DNA from: Parasponia andersonii
Taxonomy: Eukaryota > Streptophyta > Magnoliopsida > Rosales > Cannabaceae
DNA: 64,000 bases
Assembly (NCBI GenBank): GCA_002914805.1
Contig: JXTB01000237.1
Location: forward strand, 154,641 to 218,640
Direction: 5' to 3'
Part shown: positions 22,319-35,854 of the stretch, piece after piece
Numbering within the stretch: the first letter of the stretch is position 1
Layout of the letters: each line of letters starts with the position of its first letter
Program-made: the position numbers and the translations under genes
The notes under the pieces: generated by a model
What the model was told of the DNA's origin: nothing
What the model saw: the letters and a program-made list of their open reading frames with translations, nothing else
Databases searched by the model: none

Positions 22319-25142
22319 ACATATTGTACCTTAAAAAACACAAAACTACCCCATTTTTTTTTTCTGAAATACTATATATTATCTAATTTCCCCTAATATG
22401 TAATATATATTTGAACGTGCTAATTTGGATGATAAAATTAATTGGCATTCAGTTCATTAATTTAATCAACTCCGTTACATAAATACTAGCCATAAAACAA
22501 AAGCATTGGTTAATAAAAATACATATGTATATCACATTCGTTGCTACATAATGTTTACGTCTTTGTGTATCAATCAATAAAGAAAAAAGAAAAGTTTCCT
22601 TTTGGGGGGTTGTGTATTCAGTTTTTCTTTTTATAACAAAAAAAAAAAAGGAAGGGACAACCAACGTGGCTACTCTATCTGGATGTGACCATAGGAACTC
22701 CAATCCTATTCAAGAATATTTCCAAAGATTCTATCGATGAGTCGCTGCCACCGGACGGTGAGTGAGTCATCCAAACTCTATTCAAACAACTAGCGAGAAT
22801 GACATCCTAGGAGTAGAGGACGAGACACCGGGTTGGTAGATAGGTACCCTCACATTTAGAACTCCTGAGGGAGCCACCTATATTCGAACCTGCGACCTCG
22901 AGCCTCCAAGATAATCATGTTGCTGCTAGGCCACTTGTTTAATGGTAATCAATTTTCTTCTTTGTTCTTCTTAAAATTTGTTTATGGATTTTAAACTTGT
23001 ATGTACATAAGGTATGTTCAAGCATTTTTTATTTATTTTTGTTACTTATATTTCAATTAAAGTAAATTTCTATATTTATACATATACTTTATTATTTTCT
23101 TTTTTTTTTTAAAAGAAATTATTATTTTTTTCTCGATAGAAATACTTTGGTGACTTTAGATTTTAGAATAGGAAGCCATAACTACGGCGCTAACTTTCTG
23201 GTTGACTCATCTTAGGTGGCCATTGACACTCCAATGATGGAGAGTGTTTAGGAGAGAAAATTTATTATGCGATACAAGTGAATTTTATATAGCATAATTT
23301 GGATTAATAAAGTTAAACACTAAAAACGTCTATTTGTATTATTTTATTTAACGAATTAGTTTTGGATACTATGAACTAATGCAATAGAATAATTTCGAGT
23401 TCGAGTAACTCTCATTTTGGTTCTGTCCTATGCCTCTTGAATAGATAGAAAGAAATCTCAACTGATCGTACACGAAGAATAGATAAGCGATTGAGCCAAA
23501 TATCAGCATCTTCGTAGCTTGCGCTGCCTTTTTTGTATTGGGGTAATAAGGGCATATATGTTACTTGATCAGAGTTTTATATTATCTTAAATGGTCGACT
23601 AGCGTGCTTTGTTTAATAATTTCTAGCGGTCTCTATGCGTATGCTCGGGTCTATCCAGTAGGTCATTTTGTCCAATCAGGACTTGCTTTTCCTTTATAAG
23701 ATTTTGTGCCATCTCATACTGCCCGACTAGATTCCCAGCAATCTAAAAGCTGCTCGGTTCACGGTGAATTTAGTGTCGTTTCTATGTAAGTTACGACATG
23801 TCGTTTTAGATATTTTCAGAAACCACGTGACATCTCAATGCTTGTGTTGCGAAATGTCTTGTTGAAAGTATTACAGCATTTTTCTGAAGTTTAGTACTAC
23901 TTACTGGACGTAGTGCACATGCTAAATGCCCCGTCGGTGCTAGTTCCCACAATGAGCATTTGTTTTTTATTTGTTTGTTTGTGTCGAATGTTGTTCACTA
24001 ATTATTTTTAACCTGATCTTTTCATTTGAAAAGAAAAATAATCTGTTACTTGTTTGTCACAAATTATTCTACATGTAGAAAAATTGATGTTTGATATGTT
24101 TAGAGGGAAATTACTTCCATTCAATCAATACTAGATTCGGGTGATGACTTTCTTTTTACAAAATTTATTCTTTACCCTTAGAATATGCTTTATCAAATTA
24201 TAACAAGTAACACATGAAGAACAAGACAAGAAAACTAGAATTATCATAGTTGTGATAAATTCCATTCTTTTTGTATATTTTTTATAGTGGTGATAAATTC
24301 CAATTTAATGTACATTTTAAAGAGAGAACAACTCAAATTCAAAAACTATTCAAACAAACTTTTACAATTAAGCAAGAGACTTGCTTTAACACATATAATA
24401 AGAAAAATATAAATGATGTGCCTCTGCCAAAGAATCATAAACAGGGGAGTGACAACTGACAAATCCAAATGTATTTTCTTCTTTTCTTCCTCATTTTGAT
24501 TCTTGAGATTTTGTTTTGTTAAAAAAGAAAAAAAATTAATACTTGGAGGGATTGATGTACAATTTTAAAAAAGTAAAAACGAGAATGATTTATGTTTGAT
24601 GTTGTTACCACGAAGAGAATGGAAAATATGTCGTGAGCAGAGTTCGGGAAATTAACATTACTATTTTTAAATTAACACTACTACTTTTATTAGACACTAA
24701 AATATTACACAAAAATTTTTACATTAAAGTGGTATGGATTTTAGTCAACTTTTATTTTAAAATAAGATTACACCATTAAATTATATGACTAAAAGTAATG
24801 ATATATGTATAAATTTTGGTGTCTCAATTCTTATACACACAAGAAGTTAGGACATACGTATTTGTAAATTGAAACTGTAAACATCTTTAAAAAAAAAAAT
24901 ACAAGAAAAGGTCTCTCTCTCCCTCAGTCCGTATCATACTCTCTTAGACTACTAGCACACAAAAATCATGAATATACACACTAACGATTTTTTTTTAATA
25001 AATAAATACAGACAAAAGCGGCGATAATACGCAGCAAGCACTTGGAACAATTTCCCCCACCACCGAAAAGTAAAAAAATAAAAAAGGTGAAAATGATAGA
25101 GAGAGAGAGAGATTAGAGAGAGAATATGTGCTGGTGGCTGCT
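22319..25142. other. Intergenic region upstream of AMP deaminase
   Basis: No gene is seen. One SINE-like block is listed separately. The rest is AT-rich, with A/T runs and no domain in any frame; the small frames at 22449-22703 and 24271-24459 show no recognisable motif. Confidence 0.6.
22640..22945 (-). mobile_element. Candidate tRNA-derived SINE
   Basis: On the minus strand GTGGCCTAGCAGC fits an RNA polymerase III A box, and GGTTCGAAT, about 31 bases further on, fits a B box. About 230 bases of unrelated body follow. A purine or pyrimidine run lies near 22640, but I could not find convincing target duplications. The internal promoter pair is the only evidence. Confidence 0.4.
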
Positions 25143-25164
25143 CTGAGCGTGAGCTTTTGTCTTC

Positions 25165-25172
25165 CTATAAAT
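25165..25172 (+). promoter_or_regulatory. Putative TATA box of AMP deaminase gene
   Basis: CTATAAAT lies about 190 bp upstream of the start codon. It is followed by a leader with GAGA runs (25211-25226 and 25308-25340), common in plant 5' leaders. There is no transcript evidence. Confidence 0.4.
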
Positions 25173-25362
25173 GTTGAAGCAAAACCTCACTTGTTCCAAA
25201 TAGAACAGCAGAGAGAGAGAGAGAGGGAGTAAGCACTATCTCTTGCGTGGTGTACTCCTCTGCCTCTGCTCACACACTCTGTTCTGTTTTGTAGGGTTTT
25301 CCATTTTAGAGAGAGAAAAAGTGTCTTTTTTAGAGAGAGAAAGTGTGGGGATTTCGTATTTC

Positions 25363-27380
25363 ATGGATGCCTATGCGGTACATTTGGCCATGGCGGCCCT
25401 CGTCGGGGCCTCCTTCGTCGCCGTCTCCGCCTACTATATGCACCGCAAAACCCTAACTCAGCTCCTCGAGTTCGCCAAGACGGTCGAGCGAGAGAGGGAG
25501 AAGGAGAGGGAGGACAACTCCGACGCCGCCGGAGCCGGAGGAGGCGGCGATTCGCCGCAGCATTTGAAGAAGCGTCGGAGCCACGCACGGCGGAAGGGAA
25601 ATAGCTATTACCGGCGCGGCTCGGCGTCTTTGCCTGACGTCACGGCGATCTCCGGCGGGATTGACGGCGAGGATAGGCGGAACGGCCCCGTCCCCGTCGA
25701 CGGCATCCCGCCCGGGTTGCCGAGGCTGCATACGCTCCCCGAAGGTACGGATTTGGACCTCTCATCAAGAGTAATAACCAACTAATATTCACTCCCGGGT
25801 TTAGATTTCGGTTCGGCTCGGTCCTGTGCATAATGAACTTTAGGATTTTCAGAGCCTTAGTTGCGTGGTTCCAACTGCCTCTGTATGTTATAATATGTAT
25901 GAATTGGAATATTAGTATTAGATGTTTGTATGTATAGGTACAGAGTGTAAAGCCGTGCGGGATTTTGTGTATAACTTGGACTGTCACACACATATATGTA
26001 TCTATGTTTTATATGTGTGCGACTATTTTGTTCAATGCTAGTGATTAATAAAGCTAACGTAGTATAGCGGTGGAAGTGATATGTTTGAATACTGAGATTT
26101 CCCTTGGATATAGTAAATCGGAGGCTGAATTAGTTGAGTTTAGCTTTGTTGCCATCATTCATTAAAACTTATGAATCATCTTATCTTAAACAACCAGTTT
26201 CAACTACTAGAAAAAAGATAATAATGAGAATCGAGAACGGTGGAGTCTAACATACTCTTGTTATTACTGCATAATTTAACTATCCAATTCCATGAGCGAA
26301 CCTGATGATATGTATGGATATTTTTTTCTTAATAATTTTTTACGAATAAGAATTTGATGAAATGAAGTTTTACCAAGTTGTCTTCATGGAATAAACACGG
26401 GCAAAATTGTGGTCGGGGAAGGATTTTTACGTTTATTTTCAAACATTTCCAGGTTCCCTATGTTGATGAACCCTTCTAAGATCTACTAAAAGATTTAATT
26501 TCTTAAGTTAAATATTTAGGCTTAATAAAGGTTTCCTCCTATCTTGAAGATGAAAAGAGGGGAAATGGATTTATTGTTTACTTGGGTTCCTATGATTGAC
26601 AAGTAATAGGTACTTATATAACACATGCATCAAATTTGTATGACTGGCTTGAATTTTTTTTTTATTTTAATGTTCTTTCGTTTTTTTTTTTTAGTATGAA
26701 CATAACGGGAGTTGATGACATCCAGACTTCTTTAATTCAGGGAAATCGGCTTTACATGCAACCACAGCTAAGAGAAGTAGCGGCCTTTTGAGATCAACTT
26801 CCCCCAAGTCTCCTGTTGCAAGTGCTAGTGCATTCGAGAGTGTACAAGGATCAGATGAAGAAGATAATTTGACTGATAACTCTAAACTAGACACTACATA
26901 TCTCCATACTAATGGAAATGCGGTGAGTTTATTTTTCAACTAAAAGAAGGAAGTATTATGTATGGTTGACTTAAAGTTTTAAGTTAAAAGACTGCTCTCC
27001 ATGCGTTTGTGTGTGTGACCTAACATGGTGTGTTTGTATATTACATTGACCTTTTCTCCCCTCCTCCTCTGAATTTCAGGCACAGGAGTTCTATTAATTT
27101 TTTTAAGTACCCCTCGATAATATTTATGAATATGAGTGATTACTCCTGAGCTTTGCAATGTGCAGGGACCGGAGTGTAAAAGCCTATTTGAGAATTTACC
27201 TGAGCGGGTTAAGGAAAATGGGGAGCAATTGCCAATAGCAGCTTCAGGTATGATCCGATCTCATAGTGTATCTGGTGATCTGCACGGTGTTCAGCCTGAC
27301 CCAATTGCAGCTGATATTCTGAGGAAAGAGCCAGAACAAGAAACCTTTGCACGACTTAAAATTACCCCTATGGGTATTTG

Positions 27381-27421
<41 letters not shown>

Positions 27422-30400
27422 TTTTGATGCTTAATTTGGCTTGCATCTTTTTTTTCCCCCCTCCCATACAAAATGTTGTGTATATATGAATTACTGGTTT
27501 TGGTTTGGGATCATTGTTAATTAAACATTGATCTGTTTCTGTAAAGTCCATTTGCTAAAAATATGATGGTAAGTTCTAGCCTATAGAAGCATATAAAAAA
27601 GAAGGGAGATTAAAATTTCAGGATGCTATAAGTAAGTGAAACGACCTGGAAGTAGCCATTTGGGATCATTGTTAATTAAACATTGATCTGTTTCTGTAAA
27701 GTCCATCTGCTAAAAATATGATGGTAAGTTCTAGCCTATAGAAGCATATAAAAAAGAGGGGAGATTAAAATTTCAGGACGCCATAAGTAACTGAAACGAC
27801 CTGGAAGTAGCCATTCTTATATTTGTATTATGCAATAAAGGTTTGACAAATGGGGTCATTCGTGTGTATGCTGTACCTGCATTAGATGGGCAAATATCTT
27901 GAGAGTCTCTCATCTCCTGCTCCATGTTTCTTTTGTAAGCTTCCTGGCTTGTCGTATTTGTTTTAGATTGTTGTTTTATTGTCAACTTTGAATGCTTAAA
28001 AGATTACTTTGACTTTCAAGTGGATGCAAGGATGAGATTTTGTGCCCCTAATCTAGTGTTTGTTGTAATTTCTGTTAGAGGTACCGTCACCTGATGAAGT
28101 TGAATCCTATGCGGTTCTTCAAGAATGCCTGGAAATGAGGAAAAGATATGTATTCAGTGAGGCAATTGCTCCATGGGAGAAAGAAGTTATATCTGATCCC
28201 AGCACCCCAAAGCCTAATCCAGCCCCCTTCTTCTATGCTTTTGAGGGAAAGTCTGATGTGAGTTTGAACTTTTGGTTATGGCGTTCCATTCTACAACTGA
28301 CGAAGTTTGTTTGTAACTGTATTTATTTTCATTAATAAATCCATTTTATTCTGCAGCATTATTTTGAGATGCAAGATGGTGTCGTTCATGTTTATGCAAA
28401 TAAAGATAGTAAGAACCCAAGCCCTCAATTGTCGCATCTTTTTGTCTTTTGGTTGAATGTCTCCCTCTCTGTTTCATTTGAGAGAGGGGGGGGGGGAATG
28501 GAAAGCACAAAGAAGAGTAGAGTTTTTTATATGCATTTTTTTTAATTGTTTGTCAGCAAAAGAAGAGCTTTTCCCTGTTGCTGATGCGACAACCTTCTTC
28601 ACTGACCTGCATCACATTCTTCGAGTCATAGCAGCTGGGAATATTAGAACCTTATGCCATCATCGACTTAATCTTCTAGAACAAGTAATATTTTTGTTTA
28701 TAATTTTGATATTTGAAATTCAAATGCACTCTGATGCTCCAATTTTTTTTTTTTTTTTTTTTGTTTTACAAAATTATTATCCCTTGACAATATTCTTATT
28801 TGTATGCCATTCAGAAATTCAATCTTCACTTGATGCTTAATGCGGATAGGGAATTTTTGGCCCAGAAAAGTGCTCCACACCGTGATTTTTATAATGTCAG
28901 GAAAGTTGATACACATGTTCATCACTCAGCATGCATGAATCAGAAACATCTTTTGAGGTTTATAAAATCAAAGTTGAGGAAAGAGCCTGATGAGGTAACA
29001 TGAATGCACTTCTCTAGGTTTTCTTGATTTCATAAATGTGCACTTTCACCTTGTTTAACTTAAAAAAGTTCCAACTTTGACATGGAGATATTCACTCAAT
29101 GACTAATGAGAAGATTTTATCTCATCTGTTTTTGGGAAAATGCCTAGTGCTGTACAGTCAGTGAAGCTTTGGTTTTGGACATGTTTCTTGTAGGTTGTAA
29201 TATTTCGAGATGGGACGTACTTGACCTTGAAAGAAGTTTTTGAGAGTTTGGATCTCAATGGGTATCTCTTCAGCTATTTTTTAGTTTTCATTCAGGAAAA
29301 AAGGATTTATATTTTTGCTGTTCTTGATATCACACTTTCTCCATTGGCCTGTGTTTTTTGTTTTGACACAAATGTAATCGTTTTTTTGCATCTCTTTGTG
29401 CAGGTATGACCTAAATGTTGATCTTTTGGATGTTCATGCAGACAAGAGCACATTTCATCGTTTTGATAAGTTTAATCTCAAGTACAATCCCTGTGGTCAA
29501 AGTAGGCTCAGGGAGATTTACCTAAAGCAGGATAATCTTATTCAAGGTATAATCTTTTTGTTTACTTGATTGCGATGATAAAGCTGAACAATTTTTTTTT
29601 TAATAGGTCTATGGTGAATTAATTTCAGTTACAATGAGCAATATGACTACATAGCACTGTTTTTTTCTTGCCCTTTTCCCCCCTTTTTCCGTTTGCTAAT
29701 ACATTTTGTTGTTACTTGCTTCTATTCTTTCTTTTTTTTTTTTCTTTAAAAAAAAGAGAAAAAAACTCTTTTGTCCTAATTTGTTTTGCTGTTCTTGCTT
29801 CTCTTGAACAAATTGTTGATATTTTATCTTATGGTGTGTATTCTGATAATTGAAAGCACAGTTTCTTCCCCGACGACTCATTGTAAGATTTGCTGTCTAC
29901 AATTGTCTCTTTGAACAGGTCGCTTCCTTGCTGAGCTGACAAAACAGGTTTTCACTGATCTTGAGGCGAGCAAATATCAGGTAGTTCGCGTGCTTTACAA
30001 AAATTTAGTCTCTGACTCGCATTTTCATGGCTTAGTTTGGTTGGAATTAGTAGGAGATGAATACTATGTAAAATGCTATAATTTACTAAGAGAATGGAAG
30101 GTAGTCACTATAACTAATGCTGTGGTGTATTTGGGATGGGAAAATTTTTCTTTTACTTTTTTTTTTGGGTGTAGTGTTGATGGATGTTAAGCCTAAAACT
30201 GTTCTGTAATATATTGTTCATTCGATTCTTGTATCTATATGGTGAGTCTATGCAAGTATACTGGTAAGCTTTTCCTGACTGTTGGAAAGGATACCAGTAA
30301 AATCATTACGGGGTGGCAATCGTATTTTTCATTATGTGAGTTGAGCACCATAGCACTTTTAGCATCAAATCATGGAGATATGTTTAACAAGACTTTCATG

Positions 30401-33096
30401 TTATTGAGCCATTGTTCTATTTTTCTTTTTGATTTTCTGTCACCTTCTGATAGTCTTGGTGACTTATTTTATCATCATCCATTTCCTTTTTTGTGTTCCA
30501 TGTATTGGTGGTGCATAACTTCCTCACGGTCCATGTTGTAACTGCAGATGGCTGAATACCGGATATCAATATACGGTAGGAAGCAAAGTGAGTGGGACCA
30601 ACTAGCTAGCTGGATAGTCAACAATGAATTATACAGTGAGAATGTTGTTTGGTTGATTCAGGTATTTGCATGAAATACTATAGAAATTTATTAATAGTTT
30701 CCCTTTTGTTATTTTAATTTTAGCCTCCTGCTGCTTTGTCTCTACCTCCCTCCCTATGAACATTCATTTTTATGTGAGAATTAAAATAGGTTCCTACAAA
30801 AATGCATTCTTTTGCACTTTATAATACGGATAAATGTTCTGAATTTGGATTCTGTGGTAATGTTGCTTTCTTTCTGATCACGTTTATTATACCTAATGAA
30901 ATTGTCTTAAGTTGGTTCCATAGTGAATTTTAGTTGTCTTTTGCTATGTTACTAGTTAATTTTTTTTTATAGTAATTTGTGGATTTGTAATTTTACCTTT
31001 TGTGTTCAATGGGGTTGTGGTGAGTCAGCTTAATTTACTGCACAGAAATTGTCTTCTGTATCCAATGTAAAGCCAATTGTTCGGTATGTATTTTTTGTTC
31101 AGTTTAGATTACTAATTATATACTCAGGATCTTGAGTGAGTTTCATTCTGTTTTTTTTCGGCTTGATCAAGAATCCACAATGTGTATGTCCTTTAAGAAT
31201 TCTATTCTACTATGGCACGCTGTTCAAAAGAAACATTTTTACAACATCAGTTATATGTATTTATTTTATTTATTTGTACTTTCTCTTTTCAGCTCCCAAG
31301 ACTGTACAATATCTACAAGGAAATGGGGATAGTTACCTCTTTCCAGAATATTCTTGACAACATCTTTTTTCCTCTTTTTGAGGTCACCGTTGATCCAGAT
31401 TCACATCCTCAGTTGCATGTTTTCCTCAAGCAGGTTTTTCTTTCTTTCCATTGGACAGTCTTTGATTTCTAGCTTGTATGTAGTCCATTTACTCGTATAA
31501 TATTAAAAGACCAAAGTTGATATGACATAATTGCTGCAAAGTTGAAATCTGGATAGAATTGCCATGAATCTGTTAATGTATCGTTAGGATGCTTTGATGT
31601 GAAATTGACATCTCTTTCTTGCAAGTGCACAAACACATTGTACCTTGTTATGAATAATGTTGTATTGGGTTGTACTTACTCCCGCCCTTGATTTCCACTT
31701 CTAGTCTCCCAGTCCAATATGACTACTATAATGTCTAACTTTGAATTGGTTTGGAACATTCAGGTTGTTGGGTTGGATTTAGTGGATGATGAAAGCAAGC
31801 CTGAAAGACGCCCAACAAAACACATGCCCACTCCAGCGCAGTGGACCAATGTGTTCAATCCCGCTTATTCATACTATGTTTATTACTGTTATGCCAATCT
31901 CTACGCGTTAAACAAGGTATTTCATAGTCAAAATCTTATGCTAGTACACCAATTTTTAGGTTATTTAGTAAGTATTGTCCTTTCCTTTTTTATGCTTTAG
32001 GATTAGGTTGTGACTTTATAATTCTAATTTCTCTGAAGTATTTACTATCTTGCCCGGTAGCAATTACGAATTCCATAGAACGAATATTTAGACCTCATGT
32101 GACAACAAAGTCAAGTAGCAGTTTCTGTTGTAACCTTGGAAATAAGTAGCAGTTTAGGTTGTAACCTTGGAAATAAGTCACCAGAGTAAGTATCGGTGAT
32201 AATACTGGCATGAGTCAGATGCCTATCACTTTCTAAAGCGAGGCGTTCATAACTTCAAAATGGGTTGTTATTAGAGCAATAATGGTAGTATCAGCACAAG
32301 TCAGATGCTTTCTATATAGGATGTTTGTAAGATTTTAGGGTATTATAGCTGATATGGATATTCTTAGTCTTGATTCACTGCTGCTTACATGACATGCTAG
32401 TTTCTTTCCGAGAATTCTTTCCCAGAACTATTTTTTATATCTCTTCATGTTTTTTTGGTGTTGGCTTTTCCGACACACTGGTTGATAATAATAATGTTAT
32501 TTCAAGATGCTTATGCCTTTTCTTTCATCTCCCAGTGCTTTAAATGCTTATCTGTTAGATTTTGTTTTTCAGCTTCGTGAATCGAAGGGCATGACAACCA
32601 TCAAATTCCGTCCACATTCTGGGGAGGTATTCATTAATTTTTTATTTTCCTCTCATCCCTTTGACATGAAAACACTGGATTTATACTTGTGGCTTGCACA
32701 TGATATGTTTTCAGGCTGGTGACATAGACCACCTTGCTGCAACCTTTCTTACAGCCCATAACATAGCGCATGGAATCAATTTGAGAAAATCTCCTGTGCT
32801 TCAGTATCTGTATTATCTGGCACAGGTTAGAAGAAAGAAGACCTTGTCCAAGTGTTTTTCTGACTTGAATTCTGTTTGCGATTTCTTATTGGCTTCAAAT
32901 TTTGTTGGTTTTATCAGATTGGTCTTGCAATGTCTCCCCTCAGCAACAACTCTTTATTTTTAGACTACCATCGGAATCCTTTCCCCATGTTTTTCTTACG
33001 TGGTCTCAATGTTTCCCTTTCTACTGATGATCCTCTCCAAATCCACTTAACGAAAGAACCATTGGTTGAAGAATACAGCATAGCTGCTTCCGTGAG

Positions 33097-33130
<34 letters not shown>

Positions 33131-34319
33131 AAATACCAGTCGGAATGAAATTTTATTGTTTAACAAATGACAATTGTACTAAGTCTTAAGGCTCCTTTAC
33201 AGGTCTGGAAGTTGAGTTCCTGTGATCTGTGTGAGATTGCTCGTAATTCAGTCTACCAGTCGGGTTTTTCGCATGCCCTTAAAGTACGTATCACACTCTC
33301 ATCCCTTACTCATAGTTGCTGCTAATAATTTTTGGAAGCACGTTTGTCAAAACAAAAAAATGAAAAAAAAAGGATGAGGTTAGCTCTGTTTTTTCTGAAG
33401 ATTCGTGGACTTTGCCGTGAAGTTTTGGCACCTTTCCACCATTCTATATTGTTAACTGGAAACTTGCAAAGGATTGTGCGATAAGGATAGTTTGCCAGCT
33501 AAGATTATCTGTCCTGAATTCTCTGAAGTCATTTCTGATTACTTTTCCCTGCTTCCTTCAACACGTGTATGCACATACTGCTCACATATATTACATGTAG
33601 GAAAGTGAAAAGATTCATAAACATGACCACATTGCATAGAGCAGGAGTCGATTGAAGCAGGACTCTGCAATCTCAAACCTTTGATAAATAGAGTTATTGC
33701 AATCTGCAATATTAAAATGGGATTCGTAGTACTTTCATAAGTTGGTTTGTTGACCACTCTTATATAGTGGTAACTCTTTTATCTAAGGCGTACTTAATTC
33801 CTTGTGCAATAAGCAATTATATGTTTTTCTTGACTTTACCTGAGCAGTCAAATTCTCTGTTTCAGTCACATTGGATTGGGAAAGAGTACTACAAAAGAGG
33901 ACCGGATGGGAATGACATCCACAGAACTAATGTACCTCATATCCGGGTGGAATTTCGTGACACGGTATGGGTCCTGTTAATGGCGATAGATAGTTACTCT
34001 TCTTCTGATTTATCTTGATCTTTTCCCCCCTTGTGGTTTCTCTCCCTCTCTCCCTCTTTCATGTCACTATTTACTCATGCTTTTTTACCTTAATATGCAT
34101 TTAGTCGCCTGTGTAATGTTCATGAGCTATCTTGTGGCTTTTTTCTGGCTTGTGTGTTTGTTGTTGAAAGGAATCCATTCTTATGCCAATGTGATAGAGG
34201 TAACAACTGTATAGAGGTAACAATTGTATTTTGGATTACGCTGCTTGCAGATCTGGAGAGAGGAGATGCGACAAGTCTATTTGGGAAAGCCCGTTATTCC
34301 CGAAGAAGTTGACAAGTGA
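25363..34319 (+). CDS. AMPD: AMP deaminase, 19 exons, 859 residues
   Basis: It converts AMP to IMP and ammonia in purine salvage. Exons: 25363-25744, 26741-26922, 27166-27373, 28079-28257, 28357-28408, 28557-28684, 28815-28994, 29194-29261, 29404-29546, 29919-29980, 30548-30661, 31293-31433, 31764-31916, 32573-32626, 32715-32825, 32918-33091, 33203-33283, 33866-33964, 34251-34319. All junctions are GT-AG, and phases add up to 2580 nt. A single N-terminal membrane segment lies at about residues 7-24 ([18 protein letters not shown]), as in Arabidopsis FAC1 (839 residues). The metal-binding HVH of [12 protein letters not shown] is at residues 411-413, and the signature SLSTDDP is at 752-758. The ATG at 25363 was chosen because it starts the [15 protein letters not shown] block; the same frame has an upstream ATG at 25243 in likely leader sequence. 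No defect is seen. Confidence 0.96.
27383..27417 (+). repeat. CT microsatellite in AMP deaminase intron 3
   Basis: An uninterrupted CT run of about 17 units lies just after the intron 3 donor at 27374. A second CT run of about 14 units is at 33101-33129, just inside intron 16. Confidence 0.9.
27506..27815 (+). repeat. 155-bp tandem duplication in AMP deaminase intron 3
   Basis: The unit starting TGGGATCATTGTTAATT at 27506 recurs at 27661 with only a few base changes, including the ending GACCTGGAAGTAGCCATT. It lies wholly within the intron and should not alter splicing signals. Confidence 0.9.
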
Positions 34320-35854
34320 TTTGTAAGGCAGTCATATCTTAGTGTCATATTATTGAATGGTCGTGTATAATAAAGTTATACCAAGGTGACTATAATTCTT
34401 ATTTGTATAAATCAATCGTTTTTCTTTTGGTTAAAACTATGATATTTTCCCTGAATTCAATTGGCTAATCTGAGTTTCTCTCACTTTCTGCAGGAGGTGA
34501 AAACTAGCATTCCGACCGCGATCTGATCGTCTCACACATAGCATGTTCTAAAACCATTTGGCAATGCGCATATGGGAGAGTTGGCTTTGGAAGATGGCAC
34601 AGTAATATTAACAGATGTCGGACTAGGGTCTGGACTAGGGTCTAGGAATGAGGTAGACCATGTATATGATATAATTCATATTTAGATATACTGCTTTATC
34701 TCTGATAAGGTACGAGTCTTGAGTAGAGGCTGTTGCCAAAACGACAGATCGAAATAATTTTGTTCCAGGGTTAAAATATGTATTAACGAACTACTTCACA
34801 GGCTGGGTTTTTGTTGTTGCAGTAGTTATATGTAAGATTTCTGCTACATAAATTATAAAGGTTACCTGTGGCAAGTAGAGGAAAGATGCTCTCTTGCTTC
34901 ATCAAATTTTGACACGTTTTATCTGATTTAAATAAATTAGGCGTATTCATGATATTCTCCGAGGAGGTTTGTGTGAAATATGATTGTTTCTTTAGCATTT
35001 ATGGCAATTAATAGAGCCCGGATTTGAAAAACAGAAGTCCTCCGGTTATTGCTAAAAGCGTGAATTTAAAGATTGGGTTAGGTTCTAACTAAATCCGAGA
35101 GCTTTCATTATGCATGTGTTTATGCTAATTCTAAAATTTGGCAGTTCTAAAAGTGTTTGATAATTTGTGGAAGTCCAAAAAAAAGTGTTAATTTGTTACA
35201 GTTTCGAACACATGCCAACTCCATCAGCCAAATTTCACATCGAACATGGCACAAAAATTTATCTACAAAAATTGGCACAAATTTTTCTACAAAAATTTAT
35301 CTTGTATCTGAAATTGCAAAGTACAACATCGCTACTAAATGATGACAACCATATCTAATTTCTATTTTCAAGCTGCTACCTGTAATTTTGTGGAATGTTT
35401 TCCTACATTTAGAATTTTGAATCTATGTACTCATTACAATGTACAAACACGTCTTCGAAACTAACTCGGTCATTAACTTTTGGAAAATATAGTGATAACA
35501 AAAAGATCCCCACGAAGTATTTAAAAAATAAAAAATAAAAACAACGTTAAATCAGGACTTTGGACATATGTCAACCGTACTAGGATTTGCACGAAAGTTA
35601 AAAAGTTGATATAGCAAACCAAATTGACATATATGTCTTTTACGTAGTTGATTGGTTAAAGGTCTCAACGTATAACAAGGAACACAACCGCTCATTTTTG
35701 GCTCTTTTGTTTCCATGTGTTTCTCAAAAGCATTGCCTCTCTTTGCTCTCCGTTGGTTTCTCCCATCTTCTCTGGAGCTTCTCCATAACCCAAAAAACTA
35801 AAAGGTTTTTTCTTGTCCCCATCTTTCTGTTATGCTGCAAGGTTTGAGGACCCA
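34320..35854. other. AMP deaminase 3' region and intergenic DNA
   Basis: AATAAAG near 34368 could serve as a polyadenylation signal. A donor-like GTAAGG at about 34323 and a CTGCAG acceptor at about 34494 allow a 3' untranslated intron; this is inference. From about 34700 the sequence is AT-rich with no gene. About 35690-35854 should hold the promoter and leader of the exchanger gene; no clear TATA box was found. Confidence 0.5.

Noticed and set aside
22880..22945. tRNA gene
   Set aside because: A and B boxes are present, but no cloverleaf with a proper acceptor stem could be drawn. A SINE head is more likely.
25361..25731. Arg-rich minus-strand frames opposite AMP deaminase exon 1
   Set aside because: They come from the G/C-rich, Gly/Ala/Arg-coding exon on the plus strand; the composition is an artefact.
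28457..28840. 127-codon plus-strand frame in AMP deaminase
   Set aside because: It is exon 6 plus flanking intron sequence read through; the splice sites at 28557 and 28684 explain it.
35157..35358. Two short plus-strand frames between AMP deaminase and exchanger
   Set aside because: They are low-complexity, overlap each other and have no domain or splice context.
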